A stretch of DNA of 47,526 nt from Aquifex sp964425585 (GCA_964425585.1 CAYRMG010000009.1:1-47526), one strand, 5' to 3'; positions 16,563-25,477 are shown, numbered from the stretch's first letter. Notes: generated by a model from the letters alone, not told the origin. Made by a program: numbers and translations.

Positions 16563-16584
16563 TCGGGAAAAATAGAATGTAAGT

Positions 16585-18090
16585 ATGAGGGTTCTGAAAG
16601 CGGAAGAAATGGCAAGAATAGACAGGATAACTATAGAGGAGATAGGTATTCCTTCCCTTGTCCTTATGGAGAATGCGGGAAGGGGTGTTTATGAAGAAAT
16701 TCTCAAGCACTTTCACGGGATTGGGAGGGTTTTGGTTGTTGCGGGAAAGGGGAACAACGGAGGGGATGCAATCGTTGCGGGAAGACATCTCTACCTGAAC
16801 GGATACGATGTTGATATTTTCCTCGTTTACGGAGAGGTGAAAGGTGATGCAAAACTTCAGCTTGATATAGCGCGGAGGTTGGGGATAAGTATCCTTACGG
16901 AAGAGCCCGACTTAGGTAGTTACGACCTTATAATTGACGGAATTTTCGGAACCGGATTTAAACCTCCCGTAAAGGGAGGTGTAGAAAAGATTATTAAGGG
17001 AATAAATAAAAGCGGTGCAAAGGTCGTCAGTGTTGATATTCCTTCGGGACTGAGCGCGGATACCGGTGAAATTTTTGAGCCCTCCGTTAGAGCAGACCTT
17101 ACCGTAACCTTTCAATTTCCGAAGGTTTGCCATGTTCTTTTTCCTTCTTCCAAGCTGTGCGGAAAAGTTGTAGTAAAAGATATATCAATTCCCGAGTATT
17201 TGGCGAAGGACATTAAGAGAAACGTATTACATGAAAAGGCTCTAAAGCTTTACAAAAGGGAAGAAGATACATACAAGACAAGGGAAGGCCATATCCTTAT
17301 TGTGGGGGGAAGTGTCGGAAAAACCGGGGCTGTTGTTATGTCTGCAAAAGCCGCAACGAGAACCGGGGCGGGTCTTGTGAGCGTCGGTATTCCGGAAGGT
17401 TTGAACACCATAGTTGAGAGTCTGATAATTGAAGAGATGTGCATACCCCTAAAAGGAAGAGAAAGACTTTCGGTTTTCTCGGTAAAACAGATTCTTGAGA
17501 TTCAAGAAAGGCACCATATACTCGCTCTGGGTATGGGTATGGGCAGGTATGAGGAGGGACAGGATATAGTGATTACACTCCTTGAGAGGTGGGAAAAAGC
17601 CATTCTTCTTGATGCGGACGGAATAAACAATCTCGCGGATTACGGGGACTATACGCCTTTGAAAGAAAGAAAAGTTCCTGCCGTTCTCACTCCCCACATA
17701 GGTGAGTTTTCAAGGCTCACGGGATACGACACAAGAACCATAACTTATAACCAGATAGACCTTGCTTCCGAATTCGCCCATAAAAATAATTGCTACGTTG
17801 TTCTTAAAGGAGGAAGAACGGTCATATCAACGCCCGAAGGAGATTCATACGTATTTACGGAGGGAACACCCGCACTCGCAAAAGGAGGAACTGGTGACGT
17901 TTTATCGGGTATTCTTTCCGCATTAATTCCTAAGATGGAAACCCTTGAGGCTTTAAAGCTCGGTGTTTATCTGCACGGGATTGCGGGAAAAATCGCGGAA
18001 AGGAAACTCCACAGGGAGAGTGTTAAAGCCCTTGACGTTGTTGAGTGTATACCCGAAGCTTATAGGGAAATTGAAGCTAAAATTATTTAA
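16585..18090 (+). CDS. nnr: Bifunctional NAD(P)HX epimerase/dehydratase
   Basis: A 501-residue fusion that repairs hydrated NADH and NADPH, damage favoured by heat. The N-terminal YjeF epimerase domain (about 1-210) has 'LMENAGRGVYEEI' and 'GKGNNGGDAIVAGRHL'; the C-terminal ADP/ATP-dependent dehydratase (about 220-500) has 'GGSVGKTGAVVMSAKAATRTG' and the 'AKGGTGDVLSG' motif. Both halves appear intact. There is no good Shine-Dalgarno, but a TAGAAT hexamer lies six nt before the ATG, so a leaderless transcript is possible. It is divergent from the sigma-54 operon; tRNA-Ser follows four nt after its stop. Confidence 0.93.
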   Translation: MRVLKAEEMARIDRITIEEIGIPSLVLMENAGRGVYEEILKHFHGIGRVLVVAGKGNNGGDAIVAGRHLYLNGYDVDIFLVYGEVKGDAKLQLDIARRLGISILTEEPDLGSYDLIIDGIFGTGFKPPVKGGVEKIIKGINKSGAKVVSVDIPSGLSADTGEIFEPSVRADLTVTFQFPKVCHVLFPSSKLCGKVVVKDISIPEYLAKDIKRNVLHEKALKLYKREEDTYKTREGHILIVGGSVGKTGAVVMSAKAATRTGAGLVSVGIPEGLNTIVESLIIEEMCIPLKGRERLSVFSVKQILEIQERHHILALGMGMGRYEEGQDIVITLLERWEKAILLDADGINNLADYGDYTPLKERKVPAVLTPHIGEFSRLTGYDTRTITYNQIDLASEFAHKNNCYVVLKGGRTVISTPEGDSYVFTEGTPALAKGGTGDVLSGILSALIPKMETLEALKLGVYLHGIAGKIAERKLHRESVKALDVVECIPEAYREIEAKII

Positions 18091-18093
18091 TTA

Positions 18094-18182
18094 GACGGGG
18101 TGGCCGAGCGGACTAAGGCGGGGGACTCGAAATCCCCTGGCGGGTTTTCGCCCGCCCGTGGGTTCGAATCCCACCCCCGTCG
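18094..18182 (+). tRNA. tRNA-Ser (anticodon CGA)
   Basis: The acceptor arms GACGGGG (18094-18100) and CCCCGTC (18175-18181) pair, with discriminator G at 18182. The anticodon stem GGGGA/TCCCC (18121-18125, 18133-18137) encloses CTCGAAA with anticodon CGA at 18128-18130. A long variable arm with a GGCGGG/CCCGCC stem and the GTGGG-TTCGAAT-CCCAC T arm confirm a class II serine tRNA reading UCG. CCA is not encoded, so it must be added after transcription. The gene is very GC-rich against its surroundings, as in hyperthermophile tRNAs. Confidence 0.97.
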
Positions 18183-18183
18183 C

Positions 18184-19311
18184 TTAAGACATTCCCTCAA
18201 TGAATTTCTTTATCCTTTCAACACCTTCCTTCAGTTCTTCAAGGTTTCTTGTGTAGGCAAACCTTACGTGCTTTTCCGTTTTATTTTTACCGAAATCAAT
18301 GCCGGGTGTTGCTGCTACCTTTCCCTTTCTCAATAGCTCCATACAAAATGTGTAGGAGTCTTTTGCGTAATCGCTCACATCAGCCCAGATGTAAAAAGCA
18401 CCTTGGGGTTTTGCCTTTATTTTGAAAATTTTTTTTAGCTCTCCGTATAGGAAGTCTCTCCTATCTTTAAATATTCTCCTTACATCCTCAAGATATTCAT
18501 AATCAAAGGCACCGAGAGCCGCATACTGGCTGAGGGTGGGAGCGGATATAAAAACGTTTTGTATAATTATTTCTGCCTTTCTCACAAGATTTTTGGGAAG
18601 TATTATCCAGCCTATGCGGAACCCGGGCATACAGAAGAATTTTGAAAAGCCGTTTATAACTATTACGTTCTCGGAAAACTCAAGGGCTGTGTGCTCTTTT
18701 TCATCGTAAACGAGTCCGTGGTATATCTCATCCGAAATTAGGGCTATTCCCCTCTCTTCGCAAAACTCTACCAGCTTCTTCATGCTTTCTTCCGAGTAAA
18801 GGGTTCCGGTAGGATTTTGGGGAGATGAAATGTGAACAGCTTGAGCGTTCAGACCTTCTATCATCTCCGGTCTTATTTCGTAATTGGTTTCCTCATCAAC
18901 ATTTACAAAAATCGGGTTCACACAAAGAAGATGGGCAAAGTTCTTATAACAGGGATATGACGGGTCGGGAAGGATTATTCTATCCCCTTCATTCAGCAAA
19001 AGGGCATAAGCTACCAAAAAAGCTCCGGAGGTTCCCGTTGTTATTGCAACTCTCTCGGGAGATACATCAACCCCGTATTTTTTGTAGTAAAACTCGCTTA
19101 TCTTTTCCCTGAGTTCCCAAAGCCCGAGGGCGGGCGTGTAGAAGAACTTTTTTTCTTTAACCGCCCTTTCAAGTTCCTCAATTACCCGCGGTGAAGGCTC
19201 AAGGTCGGGCTCTCCTATTTCCATGTGTATCACATTCTCATACTTCTTTGCCTCCGATAATATATCCATAACGATGAAAGGAGAAAGCCTATCAACGCGA
19301 TTCTTTTCCAT
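18184..19311 (-). CDS. Class I/II PLP aminotransferase (aspartate-type)
   Basis: A 375-residue fold-type I aminotransferase. 'IHMEIGEPDLEPSPRVIEEL' and 'YTPALGLWELREKI' open the protein, 'SSPQNPTGTLYSEE' and 'LISDEIYHGLVYD' form the PLP pocket, and NGFSKFF holds the Schiff-base Lys224; the substrate-carboxylate Arg lies in VRFAYTRN. It belongs to the AspC/PatA-like group with uncertain amino donor. It is the last gene of the leuA-membrane protein-DsbC run, 21 nt downstream. Its stop lies one base from the end of the convergent tRNA-Ser gene. Confidence 0.88.
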   Translation of the reverse strand: MEKNRVDRLSPFIVMDILSEAKKYENVIHMEIGEPDLEPSPRVIEELERAVKEKKFFYTPALGLWELREKISEFYYKKYGVDVSPERVAITTGTSGAFLVAYALLLNEGDRIILPDPSYPCYKNFAHLLCVNPIFVNVDEETNYEIRPEMIEGLNAQAVHISSPQNPTGTLYSEESMKKLVEFCEERGIALISDEIYHGLVYDEKEHTALEFSENVIVINGFSKFFCMPGFRIGWIILPKNLVRKAEIIIQNVFISAPTLSQYAALGAFDYEYLEDVRRIFKDRRDFLYGELKKIFKIKAKPQGAFYIWADVSDYAKDSYTFCMELLRKGKVAATPGIDFGKNKTEKHVRFAYTRNLEELKEGVERIKKFIEGMS

Positions 19312-19332
19312 AAGGAAAATTTTAAGTAAGTA

Positions 19333-20049
19333 TCACTTTATCAGCTTATCCAGTTCTCCTTCACTCCTCGGGAGACCTACCTGAACCCTTCCGTTCATAC
19401 CTATGAGTGTGGGTGTTCCGCTCACCCCGAGCTTGGAGAGAAACTCTATATTCTTCTCAACCTTCTCCCTTCCCCTTTCACAAAGGTTTTTAGGCTCAAA
19501 GTCCTTATGAGCGTATTCGTATCCTTTACCGCTACAGATTATATCAATCGCCTTATCCTTTGCCTTCGGGTGTATGGGAAGGGGATAAAAGATATGTCTA
19601 ATCTGAACGTTATTCTTCTTTGCCCAGTCCTTAAGCATGGGTTCAAGCCTTCTGCAGAAGGGACAATCTGGGTCTGATATAAAGTAAACGTATTTATCCC
19701 CTTTTCCGTAAGTGAGGTCTGTTAACTTTTCAAGCTCCTTTAGGGTTTTTTCATCAACCTTTGCAAACCTGTCCTGGGCTTCCGCTGTGAGGTTTTTCCT
19801 GTTTTTCAGGTCGTAGACGGTTCCCACGATTAGATAGTCCATATCTTTATCAACGTATAAAACTATCGGTCTCAATCCGTTTTTAACCACAACCTGACAC
19901 AGGTTCAATCCCTTTACGGGAGATAAATTAACTACCTCGGGTTTTCCCCTTATAATCTGCCCGACCAAATCCTTTACATCTTTTTCGGGGGGACAGGTTG
20001 CAAAGGCTAAGCCTCCGATAAATCCCAAACTCAGTAAAAATCTTTTCAT
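19333..20049 (-). CDS. DsbC-like periplasmic thiol-disulfide protein
   Basis: A 238-residue exported protein: basic start MKR, hydrophobic core to about residue 17, then ATCPPE as a likely cleavage area. The thioredoxin-fold catalytic motif CPFC is at 129-132 and the cis-proline SGTPTLIG near 215; 'HIFYPLPIHPKAKDKAIDIIC' is typical of DsbC/DsbG. The N-terminal part (about 20-100) looks like a dimerisation domain. It probably isomerises or reduces disulfides in the periplasm. Extra cysteines occur at about 19 and 51 and near 190. Its start overlaps the membrane-protein stop (ATGA). Confidence 0.85.
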   Translation of the reverse strand: MKRFLLSLGFIGGLAFATCPPEKDVKDLVGQIIRGKPEVVNLSPVKGLNLCQVVVKNGLRPIVLYVDKDMDYLIVGTVYDLKNRKNLTAEAQDRFAKVDEKTLKELEKLTDLTYGKGDKYVYFISDPDCPFCRRLEPMLKDWAKKNNVQIRHIFYPLPIHPKAKDKAIDIICSGKGYEYAHKDFEPKNLCERGREKVEKNIEFLSKLGVSGTPTLIGMNGRVQVGLPRSEGELDKLIK

Positions 20050-20309
20050 ACCACCCTCCTCAAAAGTGTCTTTAACTTCTCAAGGGTTTTCATTATAAAT
20101 ATACCTATAAGGATTAATATAAAAATTTCCGAAAGAAGAATGATAATTCCAACGGGCGGATTTTCCTTTAGAAGTTTTAACGTATTTACGATAATCCACG
20201 TGTAGGTTATACCGAAGAGAACCCAGAGAACAAAGAGTCCGAAAACTAAAGCAAGAAGGGGAACAAAGATAAAGCGCCAGAAAAAGCGGGTTAGGAGAAT
20301 TCTCCACAT
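20046..20309 (-). CDS. Small membrane protein, unknown
   Basis: An 87-residue protein I do not recognise. It has two hydrophobic segments (about 13-40 and 50-72) separated by a short KLLKENPP turn, and positively charged ends (RFFWRF at the start, KLKTLLRRVV at the end), which suggests both ends in the cytoplasm. Its ATG overlaps the leuA stop by one base, and its stop overlaps the DsbC-like start by four. The tight overlaps argue that it is real and translated with both neighbours. Confidence 0.65.
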   Translation of the reverse strand: MWRILLTRFFWRFIFVPLLALVFGLFVLWVLFGITYTWIIVNTLKLLKENPPVGIIILLSEIFILILIGIFIMKTLEKLKTLLRRVV

Positions 20310-21871
20310 TAAACCGTTCCTTCCTCCCTGATTTCTTCTCTCTGGAGTATGTATTCCTTTCTTACTATAGCTCTGTTCAAGGCGTCGGTGAAAGCCTTAA
20401 CACTTGCCTTTATTATGTCCGTATCAACTCCCCTTCCCGAAGCTTTTACCCCGTCCAGTTCAAGAACCACACGGGCTTCCGCCTGTGCGTCGGTGTTAGG
20501 GGTAAGTGCCTTTATAGAGTAATCAAGAAGTCTTGGCTCTATACCGAGGGCTTTCTGTATGGCTTTTATTGTTGCATCAACGGGTCCGTTTCCCGTGGAC
20601 GTTGCCTCCCTTTCCTCCCCTTTGAACAGGAGTTTTACCGTAGCTGTAGGTATCATATTATCACCGCTTTGAACTTGAAAGTGAAGAACCTTTAAAGGTT
20701 CCTGGTCCTCTATCTTCATAAACTCCTGGTATATAAGAGCTTCAAGGTCTTCGTCGTAAACCTCTTTTTTCCTGTCCGCCAGCTCCTTGAATTTTTCAAA
20801 TATCTTGTCAAGTTCTTCCTTGGTAAACTTAAATCCGAGCTCCTCAAGCCTTTTCTTTAGGGCATGTCTTCCGCTGTGCTTTCCGAGGACAATCCTGCTC
20901 ATAGGGAATCCTACATCTTCGGGATTCATAATCTCATAAGTCATTCTGTGGCTGAGAACACCGTGCTGATGTATTCCGCTTTCGTGGGCAAAGGCGTTAT
21001 CCCCGACGATTGCCTTATTGGGCTGAACAAAATTACCCGTAATTCTGCACAGAAGCCTTGATGTTTTGTATATTTCTCTGGTATTAACCTCGGTGTATAG
21101 GTCTCCGAAAAAGTCTTTTCTCACCTTCAAGGCCATAACGACCTCTTCAAGGGCTGCGTTTCCTGCTCTTTCACCTATCCCGTTTATTGTGCACTCCACC
21201 TGCCTTGCGCCGTGTTTTACCGCTGTCAAGGAGTTTGCGGTTGCAAGTCCAAGGTCATCATGGCAGTGAACACTCAATATGACTTTATCTATGTTGGGAA
21301 CGTTATTCATTATGTCTTCTATGAGCTGTCCGAACTCCTCGGGAATGGCATAGCCCACCGTATCGGGTATATTTATAACGGTTGCACCGTGCTTTATTGC
21401 GGTTTCTATAGCCCTGTAGAGAAATTCCCTTTCGCTCCTTGTTGCATCTTCACAGGAAAACTCAACATCGTCGGTGAAGTTCCTTGCAAAGGAAACAGCC
21501 TTTTCTATTCTTTCAATAACCTGCTCGGGTGTCATCCTGAGCTTGTATTCCATATGTATGGGTGAGGTCGCTATGAATGTATGTATTCTCTTTCTTTCCG
21601 CGGGTTCCAGAGCTTTCGCTGCAATTTCTATATCGCTCTCAAGCGCACGGGCAAGAGAGCAGATGATAGGGCCCTTTACTTCGCTTGCTATTCTTCTTAC
21701 CGCTTCAAAATCTCCCTTTGAGGCTGCGGCAAATCCCGCTTCTATAATATCAACACGGAGTTTGGCAAGCTGATGCGCCATCTGGAGCTTTTCTTCCGTG
21801 GTCATTGAAAAGCCCGGTGCCTGTTCGCCGTCCCTCAGCGTGGTATCAAAAATATAGACTTTATCGCCCAT
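20309..21871 (-). CDS. leuA: 2-isopropylmalate synthase
   Basis: A 520-residue enzyme joining acetyl-CoA and 2-oxoisovalerate in leucine synthesis. The catalytic TIM barrel opens 'IFDTTLRDGEQAPGFSMT', contains the metal motif SVHCHDDLGLA, and ends at 'SGIHQHGVL'; the C-terminal regulatory LeuA dimer domain (about 390-505) is present, so leucine feedback is likely. The family also contains citramalate and homocitrate synthases; the length and 'NGIGERAGNAALEEV' favour LeuA. The ATG at 21871 follows GGAGGAG; the earlier in-frame ATG at 21883 has no ribosome site and contains that sequence. No T-box or leader peptide is seen upstream. Confidence 0.9.
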   Translation of the reverse strand: MGDKVYIFDTTLRDGEQAPGFSMTTEEKLQMAHQLAKLRVDIIEAGFAAASKGDFEAVRRIASEVKGPIICSLARALESDIEIAAKALEPAERKRIHTFIATSPIHMEYKLRMTPEQVIERIEKAVSFARNFTDDVEFSCEDATRSEREFLYRAIETAIKHGATVINIPDTVGYAIPEEFGQLIEDIMNNVPNIDKVILSVHCHDDLGLATANSLTAVKHGARQVECTINGIGERAGNAALEEVVMALKVRKDFFGDLYTEVNTREIYKTSRLLCRITGNFVQPNKAIVGDNAFAHESGIHQHGVLSHRMTYEIMNPEDVGFPMSRIVLGKHSGRHALKKRLEELGFKFTKEELDKIFEKFKELADRKKEVYDEDLEALIYQEFMKIEDQEPLKVLHFQVQSGDNMIPTATVKLLFKGEEREATSTGNGPVDATIKAIQKALGIEPRLLDYSIKALTPNTDAQAEARVVLELDGVKASGRGVDTDIIKASVKAFTDALNRAIVRKEYILQREEIREEGTV

Positions 21872-21925
21872 TCTCTCCTCCATAATGAATTGAAAATAAT
21901 TCTCAAATAAGAAAAGTCAACAAAC

Positions 21926-22402
21926 TTAACCCGCCTTTTCTTTTACCCTCCTCTCAAGGTATTTTTTGTAGGGATTGCAGTTCTTTACGTAGTCTTCAAG
22001 GGTAAGCTTTCCGTCCTCGGGATACTTAAGATTGTTCAGAGCATTCTCAAGTCTTTTCTTGCTCTCCTCGGAAGGATACTTTTTGTATATGTTTGTTGCA
22101 GCCTCAAATTCCTTAATCCTTCTCTTTATCTCCATTCCCCTTGAGAGGGTATCTTCTCCGTTCTTGATAGCCTCCTCGGCTTTTGCCTTTACTTCTTCGG
22201 ATAGTTTCTTTACGTTGGGAAGGACTTCTTTCAGTTCTTCAATCTTTTCCTTCAGCTTATTCGTCGTTTTCAACACAAGGCCTGCACTGGCACATATGTC
22301 CTTTCCTTCGTAAAATGCCTTATTTATGTAGCCTTCAAGAGCCCGGGTAAGGTTTTTAACGTCGTTTGTGAGAACCTTTACCTTTCCCTCGGTGAATTTC
22401 AT
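21926..22402 (-). CDS. Predicted coiled-coil protein, unknown
   Basis: A 158-residue, highly charged helical protein I do not recognise. Long heptad-like stretches (about 45-120, rich in Lys and Glu) predict coiled coil; there is no signal peptide or membrane segment. Two cysteines (about 37 and 141) are present. GGAGG lies upstream of its ATG. It is 54 nt upstream of the leuA start on the same strand and divergent from rplM, so it could share a transcript with leuA. Confidence 0.6.
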   Translation of the reverse strand: MKFTEGKVKVLTNDVKNLTRALEGYINKAFYEGKDICASAGLVLKTTNKLKEKIEELKEVLPNVKKLSEEVKAKAEEAIKNGEDTLSRGMEIKRRIKEFEAATNIYKKYPSEESKKRLENALNNLKYPEDGKLTLEDYVKNCNPYKKYLERRVKEKAG

Positions 22403-22444
22403 TCTTCAACCTCCTTGTTTCGGGACGTTGAAAATATTTTATAG

Positions 22445-22450
22445 TATAAT
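22445..22450 (+). promoter_or_regulatory. Possible -10 box for rplM operon
   Basis: A perfect TATAAT lies 33 nt before the rplM start in the divergent gap. No good -35 box is found at 16-18 bp, so it is a weak call. Confidence 0.35.
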
Positions 22451-22482
22451 TACTTATTCGCTGATAAGGAGAGGTGAAAGGG

Positions 22483-22917
22483 ATGAAGACATACAGGATT
22501 AAGCCCAACGAGGTAGAACGGAAGTGGTGGGTTGTTGACGCAACGGGTAAAACCCTCGGAAGGCTTGCGAGCGAAATAGCAAAAATCTTAAGAGGCAAAC
22601 ACAAACCCTACTATCAACCCGATGTTGATTGCGGGGATTTCGTTATAGTTATTAATGCTGAAAAGATTAGGGTTACGGGTAAAAAGCTGGAACAGAAAAA
22701 ATATTACTGGCACAGCAGGTATCCGGGGGGACTAAAGGAGAGAACTTTAAAGTGGATGCTTGAGAACAAGCCCGAGGAGGTTATAAGATTAGCGGTTAAG
22801 AGAATGCTTCCCAAAAACAGGCTCGGGCATAGAATGCTTAAGAAATTAAAGGTTTACAGGGGACCCGAGCATCCCCACCAAGCCCAAAAACCTGAGCCTC
22901 TGGAGGTTGAAGCATGA
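22483..22917 (+). CDS. rplM: Ribosomal protein L13
   Basis: A 144-residue large-subunit protein. 'WWVVDATGKTLGRLASEIAKILRGKHKP', 'VINAEKIRVTGKK' and 'RMLPKNRLGHRMLKKLKVY' are the L13 hallmarks. ATG at 22483 is chosen since GAGGTG lies six nt upstream; the GTG at 22474 belongs to that site. It overlaps rpsI by four nt, the usual L13-S9 pair. Confidence 0.97.
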   Translation: MKTYRIKPNEVERKWWVVDATGKTLGRLASEIAKILRGKHKPYYQPDVDCGDFVIVINAEKIRVTGKKLEQKKYYWHSRYPGGLKERTLKWMLENKPEEVIRLAVKRMLPKNRLGHRMLKKLKVYRGPEHPHQAQKPEPLEVEA

Positions 22918-23357
22918 TGCAAAAGCTAAAAGATTTTAAGATAACCCCCGAGAACTCCTATTACGCTACGGGAAAGAGAAAGGAAGCGATAGCAAGGGTA
23001 TGGCTTCTCAGGGAACATCCAAATACTTTCATAGTTCGTTCCGAAAAAACGAAAAAGGAGTATAACCTCAGGGATTACGTTCAAAGGGAAACACTCTTTA
23101 ACAAGATTATGTATCCCTTTAAACTCACGGGGCATGAAGGAAAATTCGGTATATACGCAACGGTAAAAGGAGGAGGAATATCCGCCCAAGCGGAAGCCAT
23201 AATGTATGGGGTCGCTAAAGCATTGCTCCAACATAACCCCGACCTCAGACCGACGCTCAAAAAAGCGGGACTTCTCACGAGGGATGCAAGGGAAAAGGAA
23301 AGGAAGAAATACGGTCAGATGGGTGCAAGAGCAAAATACAGATGGAGCAAGCGTTAA
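22914..23357 (+). CDS. rpsI: Ribosomal protein S9
   Basis: A 147-residue small-subunit protein with 'YYATGKRKEAIARVWL' near the start, 'VKGGGISAQAEAIMYGVAKAL', and the typical basic tail RAKYRWSKR that reaches the P-site tRNA. It is slightly longer than usual because of a short N-terminal addition. The ATG overlaps the rplM stop (ATGATGC), implying translational coupling. argC starts inside its last codons. Confidence 0.97.
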   Translation: MMQKLKDFKITPENSYYATGKRKEAIARVWLLREHPNTFIVRSEKTKKEYNLRDYVQRETLFNKIMYPFKLTGHEGKFGIYATVKGGGISAQAEAIMYGVAKALLQHNPDLRPTLKKAGLLTRDAREKERKKYGQMGARAKYRWSKR

Positions 23358-24364
23358 GGGTTGCGGTTTTCGGTGCCACCGGTTATACAGGTATAGAGCT
23401 CCTTCGCTCCCTTCTCTCCCACCCCTACGTTGAGATAAAAAATCTCATTTCCCAAACTTATAAGGGAAAAAAAGTAAAAGAGGTTCTTCCGTTTTTGGGA
23501 AATACCTACATATCCGAGCTTGAGTTTACCGACAAGCCTTATGAGGATTACGAGCTTGCCTTTTTATGTTTACCTCACGAGGTTTCTTATGAGTTAGCAC
23601 CGCAACTTCTGTCAGAAGGAAAAAAGGTAATAGACCTCTCGGGTGCATATAGGATAAAAAGACGGGAGGTTTACGGCGAGTTTTACGGTTTTGAGCACGA
23701 GAGGGAAGATGTATTGAGGGAAGCGGTTTACGGACTTCCGGAGATATTCAGAGAAGAGATAAAAAAATCAAAACTGGTCGCAAATCCGGGCTGCTATCCG
23801 ACCGCAACGCTCATTGCCCTTTATCCCTTTCTGAAAGAGGGACTGAGTGTTGAAAACGTTATCGTTCATGCCCTTTCGGGTGTGAGCGGAGCGGGAAGAA
23901 AACCGAAACAGCATTTTCACTTTCCCGAGATGACGGAAAACTTTTTTAATTACGGAGTGGAAAAACACAGACATACCCCCGAGATGGAAGATGTAATAAG
24001 GAACTTAACGGGAAAGGAGATAAGGATACGCTTCACGCCTACCGTTGTTCCCGCCTCAAGGGGTATGATAGCTACGGTTTATTTAAAATCGGATAGGGTA
24101 AACGTAAAGGAGCTTTTTGAAGAGACTTACAAGAGTGAAATTTTCGTAAGGATTTTGGATAGCCCTCCCCATACAAAGTGGGTTCTCGGGACGAACTACT
24201 GCCTTATATACCCCCATTACGACAAAAGGACGGATACTTACGTAATAATTTCTTGTATAGATAATTTGGGAAAAGGGGCTTCCCTTCAAGCTGTTCAGAA
24301 TATGAACGTGATGTTCGGGTTTGAGGAAGATGCGGGACTCTTTTACACTCCTTTGTTTCCTTAA
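23342..24364 (+). CDS. argC: N-acetyl-gamma-glutamyl-phosphate reductase
   Basis: A 340-residue enzyme of arginine synthesis that reduces N-acetylglutamyl phosphate with NADPH. The Rossmann motif is VFGATGYTGIELLR, the active-site Cys151 is in ANPGCYPTA, and HFHFPEMTENF fits the family. It starts 16 nt inside rpsI with no clear ribosome site, so its translation probably depends on ribosomes finishing rpsI. Linking arginine synthesis to ribosomal proteins matches the A. aeolicus order as I remember it. Confidence 0.93.
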   Translation: MEQALRVAVFGATGYTGIELLRSLLSHPYVEIKNLISQTYKGKKVKEVLPFLGNTYISELEFTDKPYEDYELAFLCLPHEVSYELAPQLLSEGKKVIDLSGAYRIKRREVYGEFYGFEHEREDVLREAVYGLPEIFREEIKKSKLVANPGCYPTATLIALYPFLKEGLSVENVIVHALSGVSGAGRKPKQHFHFPEMTENFFNYGVEKHRHTPEMEDVIRNLTGKEIRIRFTPTVVPASRGMIATVYLKSDRVNVKELFEETYKSEIFVRILDSPPHTKWVLGTNYCLIYPHYDKRTDTYVIISCIDNLGKGASLQAVQNMNVMFGFEEDAGLFYTPLFP

Positions 24365-24369
24365 GATGA

Positions 24370-24375
24370 TATACT
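24370..24375 (+). promoter_or_regulatory. Possible -10 box directly before dnaN
   Basis: TATACT lies ten nt before the dnaN ATG, and no Shine-Dalgarno is present. If used, the dnaN mRNA would be leaderless or nearly so. The -35 region would lie in the end of argC and is not convincing. Confidence 0.3.
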
Positions 24376-24385
24376 AATTTCCGAT

Positions 24386-25477
24386 ATGAAAGTAAAAGTG
24401 GATAGGGAGGAGCTTGAGGATATACTGAAAAAAGCCCGCGAAAGCACGGAGAAGAAAAGTGCCCTCCCTATACTTGCCAACTTCCTCATTGAAGCTTCCG
24501 AGGATAAGCTTACCATTAAGGCTACCGACCTTGAGAATTATCTCGTTGTTTCCTTAAAAGCGGACGTTGAAGAAGAAGGTGTTGTTTGTGTCCATTCCCA
24601 CAAACTTTACGATATAGTTAAGAACCTAAGTTCCGCTTACGTATACCTTATGACGGAAGGTGAGAAACTCCTTATAGAGGGTGGAAGGAGTGTCTATAAA
24701 CTTCCGATAGCTCTTCCGGAGGATTTTCCCGAGTTCCCCGAGTTTGTGGAGGGGGGAGAAAGTCTTTCGGGAACTCTGCTTCTCAACGGTATAGAAAAGG
24801 TGGAATACGCGATATCTAAGGAGGAGGGAAATATAGCCCTCCAGGGTATGTATATGAGGGGATACGAGGACAGGATTCACTTTGTGGGTTCCGACGGCCA
24901 CAGACTTGCCCTATATGAACCGGAGGGTAGTCTTTCTTTAGAGCTTTTAATTCCCAGAAAGAGTCTCAAGGTTCTCAAGAAGCTTGTCACGGGTATAGAA
25001 ACCGTAAATGTATCAAAGTCGGAAGACGAGAGTTTCGGATACTTTATGACCTCCGAGTGGAAGCTCGCGGTAAGACTTCTTGAAGGGGAGTTCCCCGATT
25101 ACATGAGCGTAATTCCTGAGGAGTTTACCGCGGAAGTTCTCTTCAATGCCGAGGAGGTTTTAAAAATCTTAAAAAGGTTAAAAGCCCTCGGTGAGGGAAA
25201 AGCCTTTCCCGTTAAGATAACCCTTACCGATAACTTAGCCATTTTTGAGTTTGCAGATCCCGAGTTCGGAGAAGCAAGGGAAGAGGTGGACATTGAGTAT
25301 ACGGGTGAGCCCTTTGAGATAGGCTTTAACGGGAGGTATTTAATGGAAGCCCTTGATGCCTACGACAGTGAAAGGGTTTGGTTCAAGTTCACATCTCCCG
25401 ACACCGCAACCCTGATTGAGGCGGAGGATTACGAAAGGGACCCTTACAAGTGTATAATTATGCCGATGAGGGTATAA
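24386..25477 (+). CDS. dnaN: DNA polymerase III beta clamp
   Basis: A 363-residue sliding clamp made of three similar domains of about 120 residues. 'ALPILANFLIEASEDKLTIKATDLENYL' opens domain 1, 'FVGSDGHRLALYE' marks domain 2 and the last strand 'CIIMPMRV' carries the family ending. It encircles DNA and binds the polymerase. In many bacteria dnaN lies by dnaA and the origin; here it lies between argC and a small exported-protein gene, so it gives no origin hint. Confidence 0.95.
   Translation: MKVKVDREELEDILKKARESTEKKSALPILANFLIEASEDKLTIKATDLENYLVVSLKADVEEEGVVCVHSHKLYDIVKNLSSAYVYLMTEGEKLLIEGGRSVYKLPIALPEDFPEFPEFVEGGESLSGTLLLNGIEKVEYAISKEEGNIALQGMYMRGYEDRIHFVGSDGHRLALYEPEGSLSLELLIPRKSLKVLKKLVTGIETVNVSKSEDESFGYFMTSEWKLAVRLLEGEFPDYMSVIPEEFTAEVLFNAEEVLKILKRLKALGEGKAFPVKITLTDNLAIFEFADPEFGEAREEVDIEYTGEPFEIGFNGRYLMEALDAYDSERVWFKFTSPDTATLIEAEDYERDPYKCIIMPMRV

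Noticed and set aside
20080..20307. Second frame overlapping the small membrane protein
   Set aside because: The 87-residue frame overlaps both neighbours at start and stop codons and has clear membrane segments; the other frame does not.
21872..21925. Leader peptide, T-box or riboswitch before leuA
   Set aside because: The 54-nt gap holds no leucine codon run, T-box bulge or strong hairpin.
24386..25477. Replication origin near dnaN
   Set aside because: No dnaA gene or cluster of DnaA boxes is seen around dnaN, which lies within a metabolic gene chain.
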